Assembly: GCF_021731785.1 (NCBI RefSeq)
Contig: NZ_JAKFWS010000031.1
Coordinates: 62,001-126,000 of the forward strand
From: Methylocystis sp.
GTDB lineage: Bacteria; Pseudomonadota; Alphaproteobacteria; Rhizobiales; Beijerinckiaceae
Direction of reading: 5' to 3'
DNA: 64,000 nucleotides
Of this stretch, positions 38,751 through 47,613 are shown one piece after another. Position 1 is the stretch's first letter. The number at the start of each line of letters is the position of its first letter. Below the pieces are notes generated by a model, which did not search any database, was not told the DNA's origin, and saw only the letters and a program-made list of their open reading frames with translations. The translations under genes were made by a program, and so were the position numbers.

Positions 38751-39271
38751 TGAAGAGGATATTCGTTTGCGCGCTCGCGATCGCGGCGTTGCACAACGCC
38801 CCGACGCGGGCGGCCGACGACATGGCGCGCGGGACTTTTATCAAGGAGTGCATTGACGCGGCGGCGAGCGCTCACGCTGTTCCGCCGGCGATCTTGTTGA
38901 TCCTGCTCAACGTCGAGAACGGACGCCTCGGGGAGGTCAGTCAGAACACAAATAAGACCGTCGACATCGGTCCGATGCAAGTCAACGATAGTTGGCTGCC
39001 CAAACTCGCGGCGCATTGGCGGGCGTCGGTGGATGCGACCTACCTCGCGCTGCGCGATGAGTTTTGCGCCAATATCGAAGCGGGCGCATGGATTTTGCGC
39101 CAGGCGCTCGACGAGGCGAAGGGCGACATTTGGGAAGGCGTCGGCCTCTATCATTCACATACCGAGCGGCACAAGACGGAGTATCTGCGTAAAGTATTGC
39201 AGCACGCCGGACGATTGCAGAAGCGCGCGTCGGCCGAGTTGGTCGCCGACAATGGTGCGGTGGGGAGGTAA
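38747..39271 (+). CDS. Lytic transglycosylase (SLT-like, VirB1/IcmX-position)
   Basis: ILLILLNVENGRLGEVSQNTNKTVDIGPMQVNDSWLPKLA. Confidence 0.88.
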   Translation: MMKRIFVCALAIAALHNAPTRAADDMARGTFIKECIDAAASAHAVPPAILLILLNVENGRLGEVSQNTNKTVDIGPMQVNDSWLPKLAAHWRASVDATYLALRDEFCANIEAGAWILRQALDEAKGDIWEGVGLYHSHTERHKTEYLRKVLQHAGRLQKRASAELVADNGAVGR

Positions 39272-40404
39272 TGGCGCGCTCGGCGTCCTCCCACGAAGGC
39301 GGCAGCGACGGCGCGGCGTTTCTCATGACCGTGGCGGTGTTTGTCGTCGGGATCGGATTGGGCGGTTGGTATCTCTGGGAGGAGATGCATGCCGAGATCA
39401 GCGCGATTGCGATGCAGACGTTGCACGGGCAGATGAGGCTCATTCATCTGTTCACCGACCGTTATGACGTCGCCGACGCGCAGGTTATGGCGACCGATCC
39501 GACCAAAGTGAAATTTCTTCAACTCGTCCGCCTCGCGCGCGAGGTCGGGCGCTTCTTTCTTCTGCCGTCTATCGGGCTGGTGCTGGTTCTGGCGGCGGCG
39601 TGTTTCAGCCGCGCAGGAGCGAAGCGGTTTTCCAGAGCGCTCGATCTCGAAGGATTGATACGCGAGCAGGTTAAGACGTTTCGTACGCCGGCGGCCTTCG
39701 TCGGGCGGCGTTTGGGCTTGGTCGATATCGACCACAAAGAGCCCCGGCCGGCAGATCGGGCGTTGAGCCGCGCCGAGTGGGTCGCACGTTGGGCGACGGA
39801 CAAGAACGGCGGGTTCAACGAGGGGGCGGCATGGGCCGAGCTCGCGCGCCAACTCGGCGACCCCAGACGCGAGCCTGAAGATGCCCCGCCGCATCTGCGC
39901 TGCATGCTGGCGGTTTTTTCTCTACATCGCGCGCAGCGACGGGATGAAGCGCTCGCCTATCTCGGCGATCTCTCGGAGTCCCTCATCCCCGCCGGCAAGG
40001 AAGGGCGCGGGGGCCCCGCAAAGGGGCTCGCTTTCCCGGTTGCCCTGATCGCCAAGGCCGATGACTTGCTTGGTTCGCGCGATTTCCGACAGCCGCTCGT
40101 CGACACGATGAGCATGCACGGTTTCACGACGACGGCGGCGATGAGCGTGTTGATCGCGGCGCGGCTGGAAGGGGGCGTTCTACCGCCGTCGCAATTCGGG
40201 TTTTTGAAGCTGGTCGACCGCCGGCTCTGGTATGCGCTGCATTCGTTGGGATATCCCGCCGACATGTTCAATCCGCAACTCCATCCGACGCCGCGCGTCG
40301 AGGCGCTCGGCGCGCGCGATCATTGGGCGACGGAACGGATGCTCGGCGAAGCTTTGTCTCTCCCGTCGATCGACCGCGCCCTCTCCGCGCTCCGATCGTC
40401 CTGA
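39271..40404 (+). CDS. trbA: DotM/IcmP/TrbA family protein
   Basis: Two TM plus C-terminal FLKLVDRRLWYALHSLGYPADMFNPQLHPTPRVEALGARDHWATER. Confidence 0.85.
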   Translation: MARSASSHEGGSDGAAFLMTVAVFVVGIGLGGWYLWEEMHAEISAIAMQTLHGQMRLIHLFTDRYDVADAQVMATDPTKVKFLQLVRLAREVGRFFLLPSIGLVLVLAAACFSRAGAKRFSRALDLEGLIREQVKTFRTPAAFVGRRLGLVDIDHKEPRPADRALSRAEWVARWATDKNGGFNEGAAWAELARQLGDPRREPEDAPPHLRCMLAVFSLHRAQRRDEALAYLGDLSESLIPAGKEGRGGPAKGLAFPVALIAKADDLLGSRDFRQPLVDTMSMHGFTTTAAMSVLIAARLEGGVLPPSQFGFLKLVDRRLWYALHSLGYPADMFNPQLHPTPRVEALGARDHWATERMLGEALSLPSIDRALSALRSS

Positions 40405-40695
40405 TGGCTGCGCAGGGAGTTCGCGGTCGTAACGACGGCGAGGATCGAGTTGACCGGTGGGGCGGCGGCTGCGTGATTGTCGCCCTGCGTCACAGGTTTG
40501 AGTTTTCGCATATCGGCAAATCCGTGTTCGGGGGCGTTGCGGGAGGGGCAAAGCGAGTCATGAGGGGCGATCCGAGCCGACAAATTTGGCGGAAAGGCGA
40601 TCGATGGATTTCGCGGCGGCGACGGAAATATCGAGGGATTTTATTCGCGCGAGGCCGTTCGATCATGTGTCGCGAACGCAAGTAAGGAGGTTTTG

Positions 40696-41157
40696 ATGGA
40701 GGCGCCTTTCTCGGATGCGGCGGACGGCCGGTCGAAAATCATCGTCGAGCCGCCGCACATTCATATCGATGTGCATGTTCATCTCGATGGGGCCGTCGGC
40801 GTTGCGCCCGTAGCGGATAAGCGGGACGCCCCATCTCGCGAATTTGACCAGCCGCCAGCGGCCAGCGAGAGGTCGAAGCGGCCGTTGCTCACCAGTCTCG
40901 TGGTTGCGGCCGGCGTGCTGGCGGTCGGTTACGGCGGCTATCATGCGGGGATCGTCTCTTCGGCCCAACAAGTCTCGTCGCCCCGCCTCGCCGCCGCGGT
41001 GCGGCCGCCTAATCATCCGACGGATACGGCGCCCGCTGCGTTGCCGGAGGCGCTCGCCCGCGAGTTGCAGCAGGCGCCGCAGATCACGCCGCCGCCGGGG
41101 GCGGCGACGAAGTCCGGCGCGCCATCTGGTCCGGCATCTTTCGGACTGCACGACTAG
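40696..41157 (+). CDS. Single-TM hypothetical protein
   Basis: LLTSLVVAAGVLAVGYGGYHAGI. Confidence 0.5.
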   Translation: MEAPFSDAADGRSKIIVEPPHIHIDVHVHLDGAVGVAPVADKRDAPSREFDQPPAASERSKRPLLTSLVVAAGVLAVGYGGYHAGIVSSAQQVSSPRLAAAVRPPNHPTDTAPAALPEALARELQQAPQITPPPGAATKSGAPSGPASFGLHD

Positions 41158-41199
41158 CGCGGGCGAGGTCGCGATTTCAATGGACAACGGAAGGCGGCG

Positions 41200-41553
41200 A
41201 TGAGGGAAGCGCGAGATTGCGATCCGAATGTGTTGCATCCGGAAACCGAGGCGGCCGTCGAACAGTTTGCGAGCGCTTTGAAAGCGAAATTGGTTCGAGC
41301 GCAACAAAAATATGGTCATTCGACGGGTTGGAAATATGAGGATTGGCGGACAACCTGCCAATCCGAATTGACGAGACACGTCGCCAAAGGCGATCCCTTG
41401 GATGTCGCCGCTTATGCTCTGTTCTGTTGGGCGCGCGGCTGGACGACGTGCGCGCGTTCGGACGGCTCGGATTTGATGTCGTCGCCAGGCCGCATCGCGT
41501 CGGCGAACGCGATCGGCGCAGGTTCGGCGCGGCTCCTCGGAGGCGAGGCATGA
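41200..41553 (+). CDS. Conserved phage/plasmid-type hypothetical protein
   Basis: FASALKAKLVRAQQKYGHSTGWKYEDWRTTCQSELTRHVAKGDPLDVAAYALFCWARGW. Confidence 0.55.
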   Translation: MREARDCDPNVLHPETEAAVEQFASALKAKLVRAQQKYGHSTGWKYEDWRTTCQSELTRHVAKGDPLDVAAYALFCWARGWTTCARSDGSDLMSSPGRIASANAIGAGSARLLGGEA

Positions 41554-43862
41554 TCCCGCGCGAGATTTCAGGACCGCAGGATCGGTTCGAGCGCTCGGGC
41601 GCTCAGGCGTTGCGTGACTTGAGGCCGATCTCGACGCGAGCGTGGGCCGCGTTGATGAGCGAATTTTCGGGGGCTGTGCTCGCGGTCGCCGCCGGCGTGA
41701 TGGCGTTCGAGCCGGCCGCAGTCGAGGTGATCGTTCCGGCGGCTATCGGTTACGCTGGTCTGGTGCTGACGCGGCGAGTCAAATTGCCGCTGCGGTTGCC
41801 GAAGAGCGCGGGGATGAAGGATTGGAATGACCCGGATCCGAAAAACCGGCAGCCGCGGCGGGCGGCGGGCGTAGTGTATCTCGGCCGCGACGTGAACGGC
41901 AAGGAATTGTGGATCACCGCGCCAGACGCGCGCCAACATGGGACGATTCCGGGAACGACCGGCGCGGGAAAGACGACGGCGATCCTGAGTTTCTTATGCA
42001 ACGCCCTGACTCATGGGAGCGGCTTCGTCCTGGTCGACGGCAAGGGGGACAGCGAGCTGTTCGGCGAGGTGATGGCGTTCGCGCGGCGGTTCGGGCGCGA
42101 GGACGACGTGTTGCATCTCAATCTGCTCGTCGCCAGCGGCAGCAAGGAGAGCCACAGCTTCAATCCTTTCGCGACGGGCAACGCCGACCAGATTCGCGAG
42201 ATGGTGGTGAGCCAACTCGGAGAACAAGCGGCCAATGATTCGAACGGCGTGTTCCGCAGCCGCGCCGTCGCGCTGATTGGAGCCGTTATACCGGTTTTGA
42301 CGTGGATCAGGGATCACGCGGGCATAGGAATCGACATCGAGAAGATTCGCGACGCGCTGGAATTGCGCGTGATCTGGAAACTGGCGGTTAAGGGCGATTA
42401 CGAGCTGCGCGATCCGGCGACGAGCAAGACGAGGGACATTCGGCTGGATTTGCCGCAGGACGTCGTCTACCCGCTGAGAGCCTATCTCGGGGAGCTTCCA
42501 GGCTATGATACGGAGCTCGACTACAACAAGCAGAAATCGGACGATCCGTCGAAGCAGCATGGCTATGCGCGATTCTACTTCACGGAAATGTTCACGCAGT
42601 TGGGGGTGTCGCTCGGACACATCTTCAAAGTCGAGCAGGGCGACATCGACATGCGCGACGTGATCCTGAATCGGCGCATACTCGTGGTCTCCTTGCCGGA
42701 TTTGGAGAATTCGTCCGACACGTTGGCGGGGCTGGGCAAGATCGTGGTGACGTCAGTGCGCGGCATGATGGCGCAGATGTTGAGCACGCCGAGGGCGATG
42801 CTGGGGCCGGACGCTCCTTATCCGGTGGTGTTCGACGAGGTTTCGTCTTACGCGACGAGCGATTTGGCGCGGATGTTGAGGCAGGGTCGCGCCCTGAATA
42901 TTTCGTTCTGGCTTGGCTTTCAGGAAGTCTCGGGCATTTTCGCCGAGCTCGGCGAGAGAACATACACGCTGCTCGGCAACGCTGCTCTCACCGTGGCGAT
43001 GCGTTTGCAAGACGCCAATCGAACGCGTCAATGGATAGAGGAGACGTCGGGCAAGGCGGATGTGGCTCAGGCGACGAGCTATCGTGGCGGGGACATCGGC
43101 GAATATCACGACACGCGCCAGGCCGATGTGCGGCAGGTGGCGCGCGTGGACTGGCGGGACCTTCAGCGCCTGATCGAGGGCGAGGCGATCATTCTGTCGG
43201 GCGACCGGCGCATTCACGCCAAGGTGTTTCATGCGGTGGTGGACAAGACCGGGCCGAAGCGGCTGGTGCGGCCTGTTCCGCTGGAGCTACCCGCGCGTCA
43301 AACGGTCCAGGATCATCGGGAACGCATTCGGGAGATCGCGAGCCGGATCGAGAACGGGATCATCGCGGCCGGTGGGGCGGAGCCAATGTCGCCGACATTA
43401 CGGGCTATGTATGAGGGGTTCCGCGACGAGCTGGAGAAGGGCGGCAACGGGCGGGCGTGCGTCGATGCGGCGATCGCGGCCGCCGGGAGGGTTCCCTTCG
43501 CTCCTGGCGAGACGGGCGGATGGCAGGCGCGGTTCGCGCCGATGCTGGAGTCGGCGGTGGATGGAACGCCGGGAGAATCGGCGCATGTCGTGGCGCTGCT
43601 CGATCCTGGCGACGCCAGGCTTTTTACCACGCTCGTCGAGATCGAGACGACCGCCGGAGCGTCGGAGCAGAAAGCGCGAGAAAATGTGTCGGCTCTGATG
43701 GCGCGGGTCGCGGCGGCGGTGAAGGAATTCGGCGGTCGGAAACCAACACCTCCGACCGCCTCTAAATTGCGCGAGAATTTGGAGATGCGCGTGATCGCCG
43801 GAGGGGCCGATGTCGATGAGGCGCAGCCGGCGGTCAGACGAAGCATGGGAGCGTCGCCTTGA
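41550..43862 (+). CDS. trbC: DotL/IcmO/TrbC type IV coupling protein
   Basis: HGTIPGTTGAGKTTAILSFLCNALTHGSGFVLVDGKGDSELFGEV; VVFDEVSSYATSDLARMLRQGRALNISFWLGFQEVSG. Confidence 0.93.
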   Translation: MIPREISGPQDRFERSGAQALRDLRPISTRAWAALMSEFSGAVLAVAAGVMAFEPAAVEVIVPAAIGYAGLVLTRRVKLPLRLPKSAGMKDWNDPDPKNRQPRRAAGVVYLGRDVNGKELWITAPDARQHGTIPGTTGAGKTTAILSFLCNALTHGSGFVLVDGKGDSELFGEVMAFARRFGREDDVLHLNLLVASGSKESHSFNPFATGNADQIREMVVSQLGEQAANDSNGVFRSRAVALIGAVIPVLTWIRDHAGIGIDIEKIRDALELRVIWKLAVKGDYELRDPATSKTRDIRLDLPQDVVYPLRAYLGELPGYDTELDYNKQKSDDPSKQHGYARFYFTEMFTQLGVSLGHIFKVEQGDIDMRDVILNRRILVVSLPDLENSSDTLAGLGKIVVTSVRGMMAQMLSTPRAMLGPDAPYPVVFDEVSSYATSDLARMLRQGRALNISFWLGFQEVSGIFAELGERTYTLLGNAALTVAMRLQDANRTRQWIEETSGKADVAQATSYRGGDIGEYHDTRQADVRQVARVDWRDLQRLIEGEAIILSGDRRIHAKVFHAVVDKTGPKRLVRPVPLELPARQTVQDHRERIREIASRIENGIIAAGGAEPMSPTLRAMYEGFRDELEKGGNGRACVDAAIAAAGRVPFAPGETGGWQARFAPMLESAVDGTPGESAHVVALLDPGDARLFTTLVEIETTAGASEQKARENVSALMARVAAAVKEFGGRKPTPPTASKLRENLEMRVIAGGADVDEAQPAVRRSMGASP

Positions 43863-44773
43863 AAAACAGAGAGAGACGTGCGGGCGCGCTTCGGCGCGGC
43901 GCGGCGATTTTGGGAATTGCGCTGTTGCCTGTGGCGTTCGCGGGATGCCAAGACGAGGAACAGGCGGAGAGTCGGCAGCGGCCGCAGACGTTCATGACGG
44001 CGCAGGCCCCACGGCCGTTCGCGGGGGCTGGGCCGGTTCAGACTGCGCGCCCGACTGACGCCGCCAAATTCGCCTATACCCATGAATTGTGGATTGTGGT
44101 GGCGCCGCGCTGGGTGGGGCCGCATTTCGAGCGAGCGAAGTCGTTATGCGCGAGCGACGCGTCACTGCGATGCGTCCTGCTGGACGCGAGCACGAATCTG
44201 AACGACGGCGGCCCCTCTCGCCCGAGCGCCAATCTCCAGGTGCGGCTTCCCCACGGGTCGGTCGCCGCGTTTACGAAGATCGTGACGACGGCGGTCGAGG
44301 GGGAAAATCAGAGCGATCTTGTGGTGAGCCGGTCGGCGACACGGTTGGAGGATCTCGGCCAGCCGCTCGCCGATACCAAACGGCGACGGGAGCAGCTGGA
44401 CGATTATCGCAATCGTCTGAAGGCGCTGGAGGGGCGCGCGGATACGCGGGCGGAGGATCTGATCAAGATCGCCAACGAACTGTCGCGCACGCAGTCGCAG
44501 ATCGAAGAAATCGACGAGCAGCGACGTAAGCTGGAGGAACGCGTCGACACCGAGCTGGTGAGCGTCTTCATTCAATCGGAAGCGCCGTCCGGCGGGCCGC
44601 TGGCTCCGATCGAACAGGTGTGGAGGCGCGCGGCGAACATCATCGGGGCGAGCGCGGCGGCGGCGCTTCGCTTCGCGCTGATGGCGGCGCCGTGGACGCC
44701 GCTCATTTTTATTGTCGCCCTTTTGTTGCGCTGGATTCTGCGGGGCTGGCGGCGCCGCCGCGAAGATGCTTAG
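43859..44773 (+). CDS. DUF4349-like lipoprotein
   Basis: Signal/lipobox LLPVAFAGC; SATRLEDLGQPLADTKRRREQLDDYRNRLKALEGRADTRAEDLIKIANELSRTQSQIEEIDEQRRKLEERVDTELVSV plus C-terminal TM. Confidence 0.75.
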   Translation: MKNRERRAGALRRGAAILGIALLPVAFAGCQDEEQAESRQRPQTFMTAQAPRPFAGAGPVQTARPTDAAKFAYTHELWIVVAPRWVGPHFERAKSLCASDASLRCVLLDASTNLNDGGPSRPSANLQVRLPHGSVAAFTKIVTTAVEGENQSDLVVSRSATRLEDLGQPLADTKRRREQLDDYRNRLKALEGRADTRAEDLIKIANELSRTQSQIEEIDEQRRKLEERVDTELVSVFIQSEAPSGGPLAPIEQVWRRAANIIGASAAAALRFALMAAPWTPLIFIVALLLRWILRGWRRRREDA

Positions 44774-45350
44774 TGGGAGCGAAGCGTTTGGCGCGGGGCT
44801 CGGCGGTCTCGTTGAGGCGCTGGCGCGCAACAGGGGGACGGCGCTCATCGCGCTCGGCGCCGTCGGGTTCCTTTGTCTGGCGTTTCTCTCCCTTCGGACG
44901 CGCCCGCCGCGTTACCGGCGCGGACGCTTTCTTTCCCAAAACGAGAAGCGCTTCCTTTGCGCCCTGGACGAGGCGGTGGGGGAGGACTATCGCGTTTTTG
45001 CGCAAGTGCGGCTCGCCGATCTCCTCGATGTCGATGCGGGCCCGCGCGAGCCACGACGATGGCGAGCGATGCGGCCCGTATTCGGCAAGAGCGTCGATTT
45101 CGTGATTTGCGCCGCGGCGACATTGGAGCCGGCGGCGGCGATCGAAGTCGACGACCGAACGCATCTGCTTTCCCATCGCCAGGAGCGGGACGTGTTCGTC
45201 AATACGGTGTTCGCGGAGATCGGGTTGCCGTTGCTGCGCGTGTCGGCTCGACGCAGTTACTCGGCGAGCGCGGTCAGGAAGATGCTGGCCGACGGCGGCG
45301 TCGATTGTGGATCGGCGAGAACCGGTTTCAAAGCTATGGAGCGACTATGA
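44766..45350 (+). CDS. DUF2726-like protein (restriction-nuclease-like fold)
   Basis: FLSQNEKRFLCALDEAVGEDYRVFAQVRLADLLDV...KSVDFVICAAATLEPAAAIEVDDRTHLLSHRQERDVFVNTVFAEIGLPLLRVSA. Confidence 0.75.
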   Translation: MLSGSEAFGAGLGGLVEALARNRGTALIALGAVGFLCLAFLSLRTRPPRYRRGRFLSQNEKRFLCALDEAVGEDYRVFAQVRLADLLDVDAGPREPRRWRAMRPVFGKSVDFVICAAATLEPAAAIEVDDRTHLLSHRQERDVFVNTVFAEIGLPLLRVSARRSYSASAVRKMLADGGVDCGSARTGFKAMERL

Positions 45351-45514
45351 GAAATGCGTTTACCATTTTGGTCGCCGTGGCTCTCGTCGGCGTCGTGGTC
45401 GCGGCCTATGCCGGCGGCGACGGAAAGGGTTTGGAAAAATCCGTGATGCACGGCGTCGGATGGGGGATCGGCCGCGAGATTGCCCACAATGTCTTTCGTC
45501 ACGTCTTTCACTAA
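45347..45514 (+). CDS. Small membrane peptide
   Basis: 55 aa with one hydrophobic segment; ATG overlaps DUF2726 stop. Confidence 0.4.
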   Translation: MRNAFTILVAVALVGVVVAAYAGGDGKGLEKSVMHGVGWGIGREIAHNVFRHVFH

Positions 45515-45697
45515 GAGGACGTTCGGCTCCGCGCTCGTTTTGAAAGGCGCAGGGTGCGTGTGCGCTCATTCGCGTGTCGCACATTGTATCTGCATCGGCG
45601 GCATTTTGTGGGTGATGGGCGGTTTGATTTTGGCGCAAGGCGTCACAGAGTTTGCCGGCGTCCTCGGGGAGCCCGTCGGCGGCGTGAGAGGGGCCCT

Positions 45698-46000
45698 ATG
45701 ACGCGGGAAAGAAATAGTCGAATGGTTTGGCCGGGTTTGATGCGGACGATTGGCTCGCTGACGTGTCTCATCGCGAGTGGCGCGAGCGCTTGGGCCGACG
45801 GCTGCTATGCTCTGAACGGCGGCTCGGCCGTCGGCCGGCGTTACACCGACACGCTCGCAGAGGCGACGCGCCTCGCCGTCGGCGCTGCGACGGTTCGGAA
45901 ACTGGAGCTTGGGCGGGCCTATACGATGGAGTTCCGCGGCGACCGCCTGAACTTGGTGATCGACAAAGCGGAGATCGTCGTGGCGGTTCGCTGCGGCTGA
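45698..46000 (+). CDS. Peptidase inhibitor I78-like secreted protein
   Basis: Signal peptide; LGRAYTMEFRGDRLNLVIDKAEIVVAVRCG resembles the I78 C-terminal DxRLNxxxDxxxxIxxxxCG signature. Confidence 0.6.
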   Translation: MTRERNSRMVWPGLMRTIGSLTCLIASGASAWADGCYALNGGSAVGRRYTDTLAEATRLAVGAATVRKLELGRAYTMEFRGDRLNLVIDKAEIVVAVRCG

Positions 46001-46125
46001 TCTTCATTCCGGTTGCGCCGCATGCGCGGGCGCGATCATCGATAACGACGCGAATTGCCGCGACTGGCCATTCGCGCCTCGACGACAAATCATCTCGGGA
46101 CCTGATCAACGTGAGAGGTCTCGTG

Positions 46126-47613
46126 ATGAACGACAAATCATATGACATTGCGTTGCTTCGTGCGGCTCCCAAGGGAGACGCCGATGCGTCGACGCAATGC
46201 CTGACGCCGGTCGAAGACCAGCTTCTTCGCGAAGCCTTCGGACGCTATGGCGGAGAGGCGCAGGCGCGAGCCGATGCGGCCTTGGTCGTGGCGCGCTATC
46301 AGCAGATGGGCGGTGGCATGTGGTTCGTTTGTGGCTGTCGTGAAGACGGTGGCCGCTTTCCGGTGCTGGTTCCGGTTTCCCAAACGCACATCCGTCGGCA
46401 TGAGGATGGGATCTGGCCGGGGCATGACGAGGCATGCGATTTTTTCCGCGACCCGGAACAGCAATGCGCCATCTTGCGCAGCTACCGGCGCGAATCCGGT
46501 AATGACGCGATCCGATTGGCGAGAGCGTTCGGAGAGCCGGGTCCAAAGTTGGAGCGAGCGTTTGTTGGGGTGTCCGTTGCGAGGAGCCGGCCGACGCTGG
46601 CTCGTCTTCTCGCTCGGATCGTCGATGACGCGGGACTGCAGAAGATTCCGCCCGGCTGGCGGAAACCACCGTCGCTGCGCGACCAGTCGGCGGCGCTCTG
46701 GGAGGCGGCCAGGGGCGTGTATTTGGACTCCAATGTGCGTCTTCCGGATTTCTTTTGCACCAGTGCGCGCAAGCTCGGGGAGTTAGTCGAAAAGATCGGC
46801 AAAACGAGGCCGGGACGCTTCACGTGCACCCGTCCGCACGGCGTATTGATCGCGCGCCTCGAGGCGATTCACTCGGGCGCGCTCGAACCGATGGCCGGCG
46901 ATCCGATTCCGGTGCGCGGACGCATCGCCGTGTTCGGGGAGCGGGCAGGGCGTGGTGGATCGCTCGCGGACAATGCGCGAGCGCCCTATCTCGCGGCTTG
47001 TGTAGTTGGGCGTGCGGAGGACGACGGGCCAGTGGAAGTCTTGTCGGCCTATGCGCATCCTTGCGCGAGCGCGGACCATTTGATGCTCGTCGACAGCGAT
47101 TACGAGAGGCGGACTCTTGCGCAATTGCGAAGTCTCCAGGAATGGCTCGAGAAAAAACGCGGCGTCGGTCTCACGATCGAAAAGCCGGTGTTCGAACTGG
47201 GACCTGTCGATGAAGGGGAAAATTCGTCAGTGGGACGAGGGGTCTGCATTCCGGATTTCGTGTTGCGCGCGACGGGCGTCGGCGACGGTGGGCATGAGAT
47301 CGCGATCATCGAGACGATGGGATTCGCAGATGCGAGCTATCGCACCCGCAAGACGCGGATGCACGCGATGATGAGCGCCGCGCTCGGCGGCGCACCGGTC
47401 GTGATGCACGATTTCGTGGAGATCGGCAGCATGAGTCGGGAAGAGTATGATCGCGCGTTTTGGCGCGGCCTGATGCGACTCGTGGCGGGGCGCGGAGATG
47501 TTCCGACGCGAGATGGCGGGATCCGGAGGCCGAGAGATATTCGATGCGCGCCGGTTCAGCCCCCGGGCGAGGGGGAAGAACGTCGCGGAACAGGAGCGTC
47601 GGCAGCCGGCTGA
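46126..47613 (+). CDS. DUF1173-like plasmid protein
   Basis: 496 aa; CGCREDGGRFPVLVPVSQTHIRRHEDGIWPGHDEACDFFRDPEQQ...IPDFVLRATGVGDGGHEIAIIETMGFADASYRTRKTRMHAMM. Confidence 0.55.
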   Translation: MNDKSYDIALLRAAPKGDADASTQCLTPVEDQLLREAFGRYGGEAQARADAALVVARYQQMGGGMWFVCGCREDGGRFPVLVPVSQTHIRRHEDGIWPGHDEACDFFRDPEQQCAILRSYRRESGNDAIRLARAFGEPGPKLERAFVGVSVARSRPTLARLLARIVDDAGLQKIPPGWRKPPSLRDQSAALWEAARGVYLDSNVRLPDFFCTSARKLGELVEKIGKTRPGRFTCTRPHGVLIARLEAIHSGALEPMAGDPIPVRGRIAVFGERAGRGGSLADNARAPYLAACVVGRAEDDGPVEVLSAYAHPCASADHLMLVDSDYERRTLAQLRSLQEWLEKKRGVGLTIEKPVFELGPVDEGENSSVGRGVCIPDFVLRATGVGDGGHEIAIIETMGFADASYRTRKTRMHAMMSAALGGAPVVMHDFVEIGSMSREEYDRAFWRGLMRLVAGRGDVPTRDGGIRRPRDIRCAPVQPPGEGEERRGTGASAAG

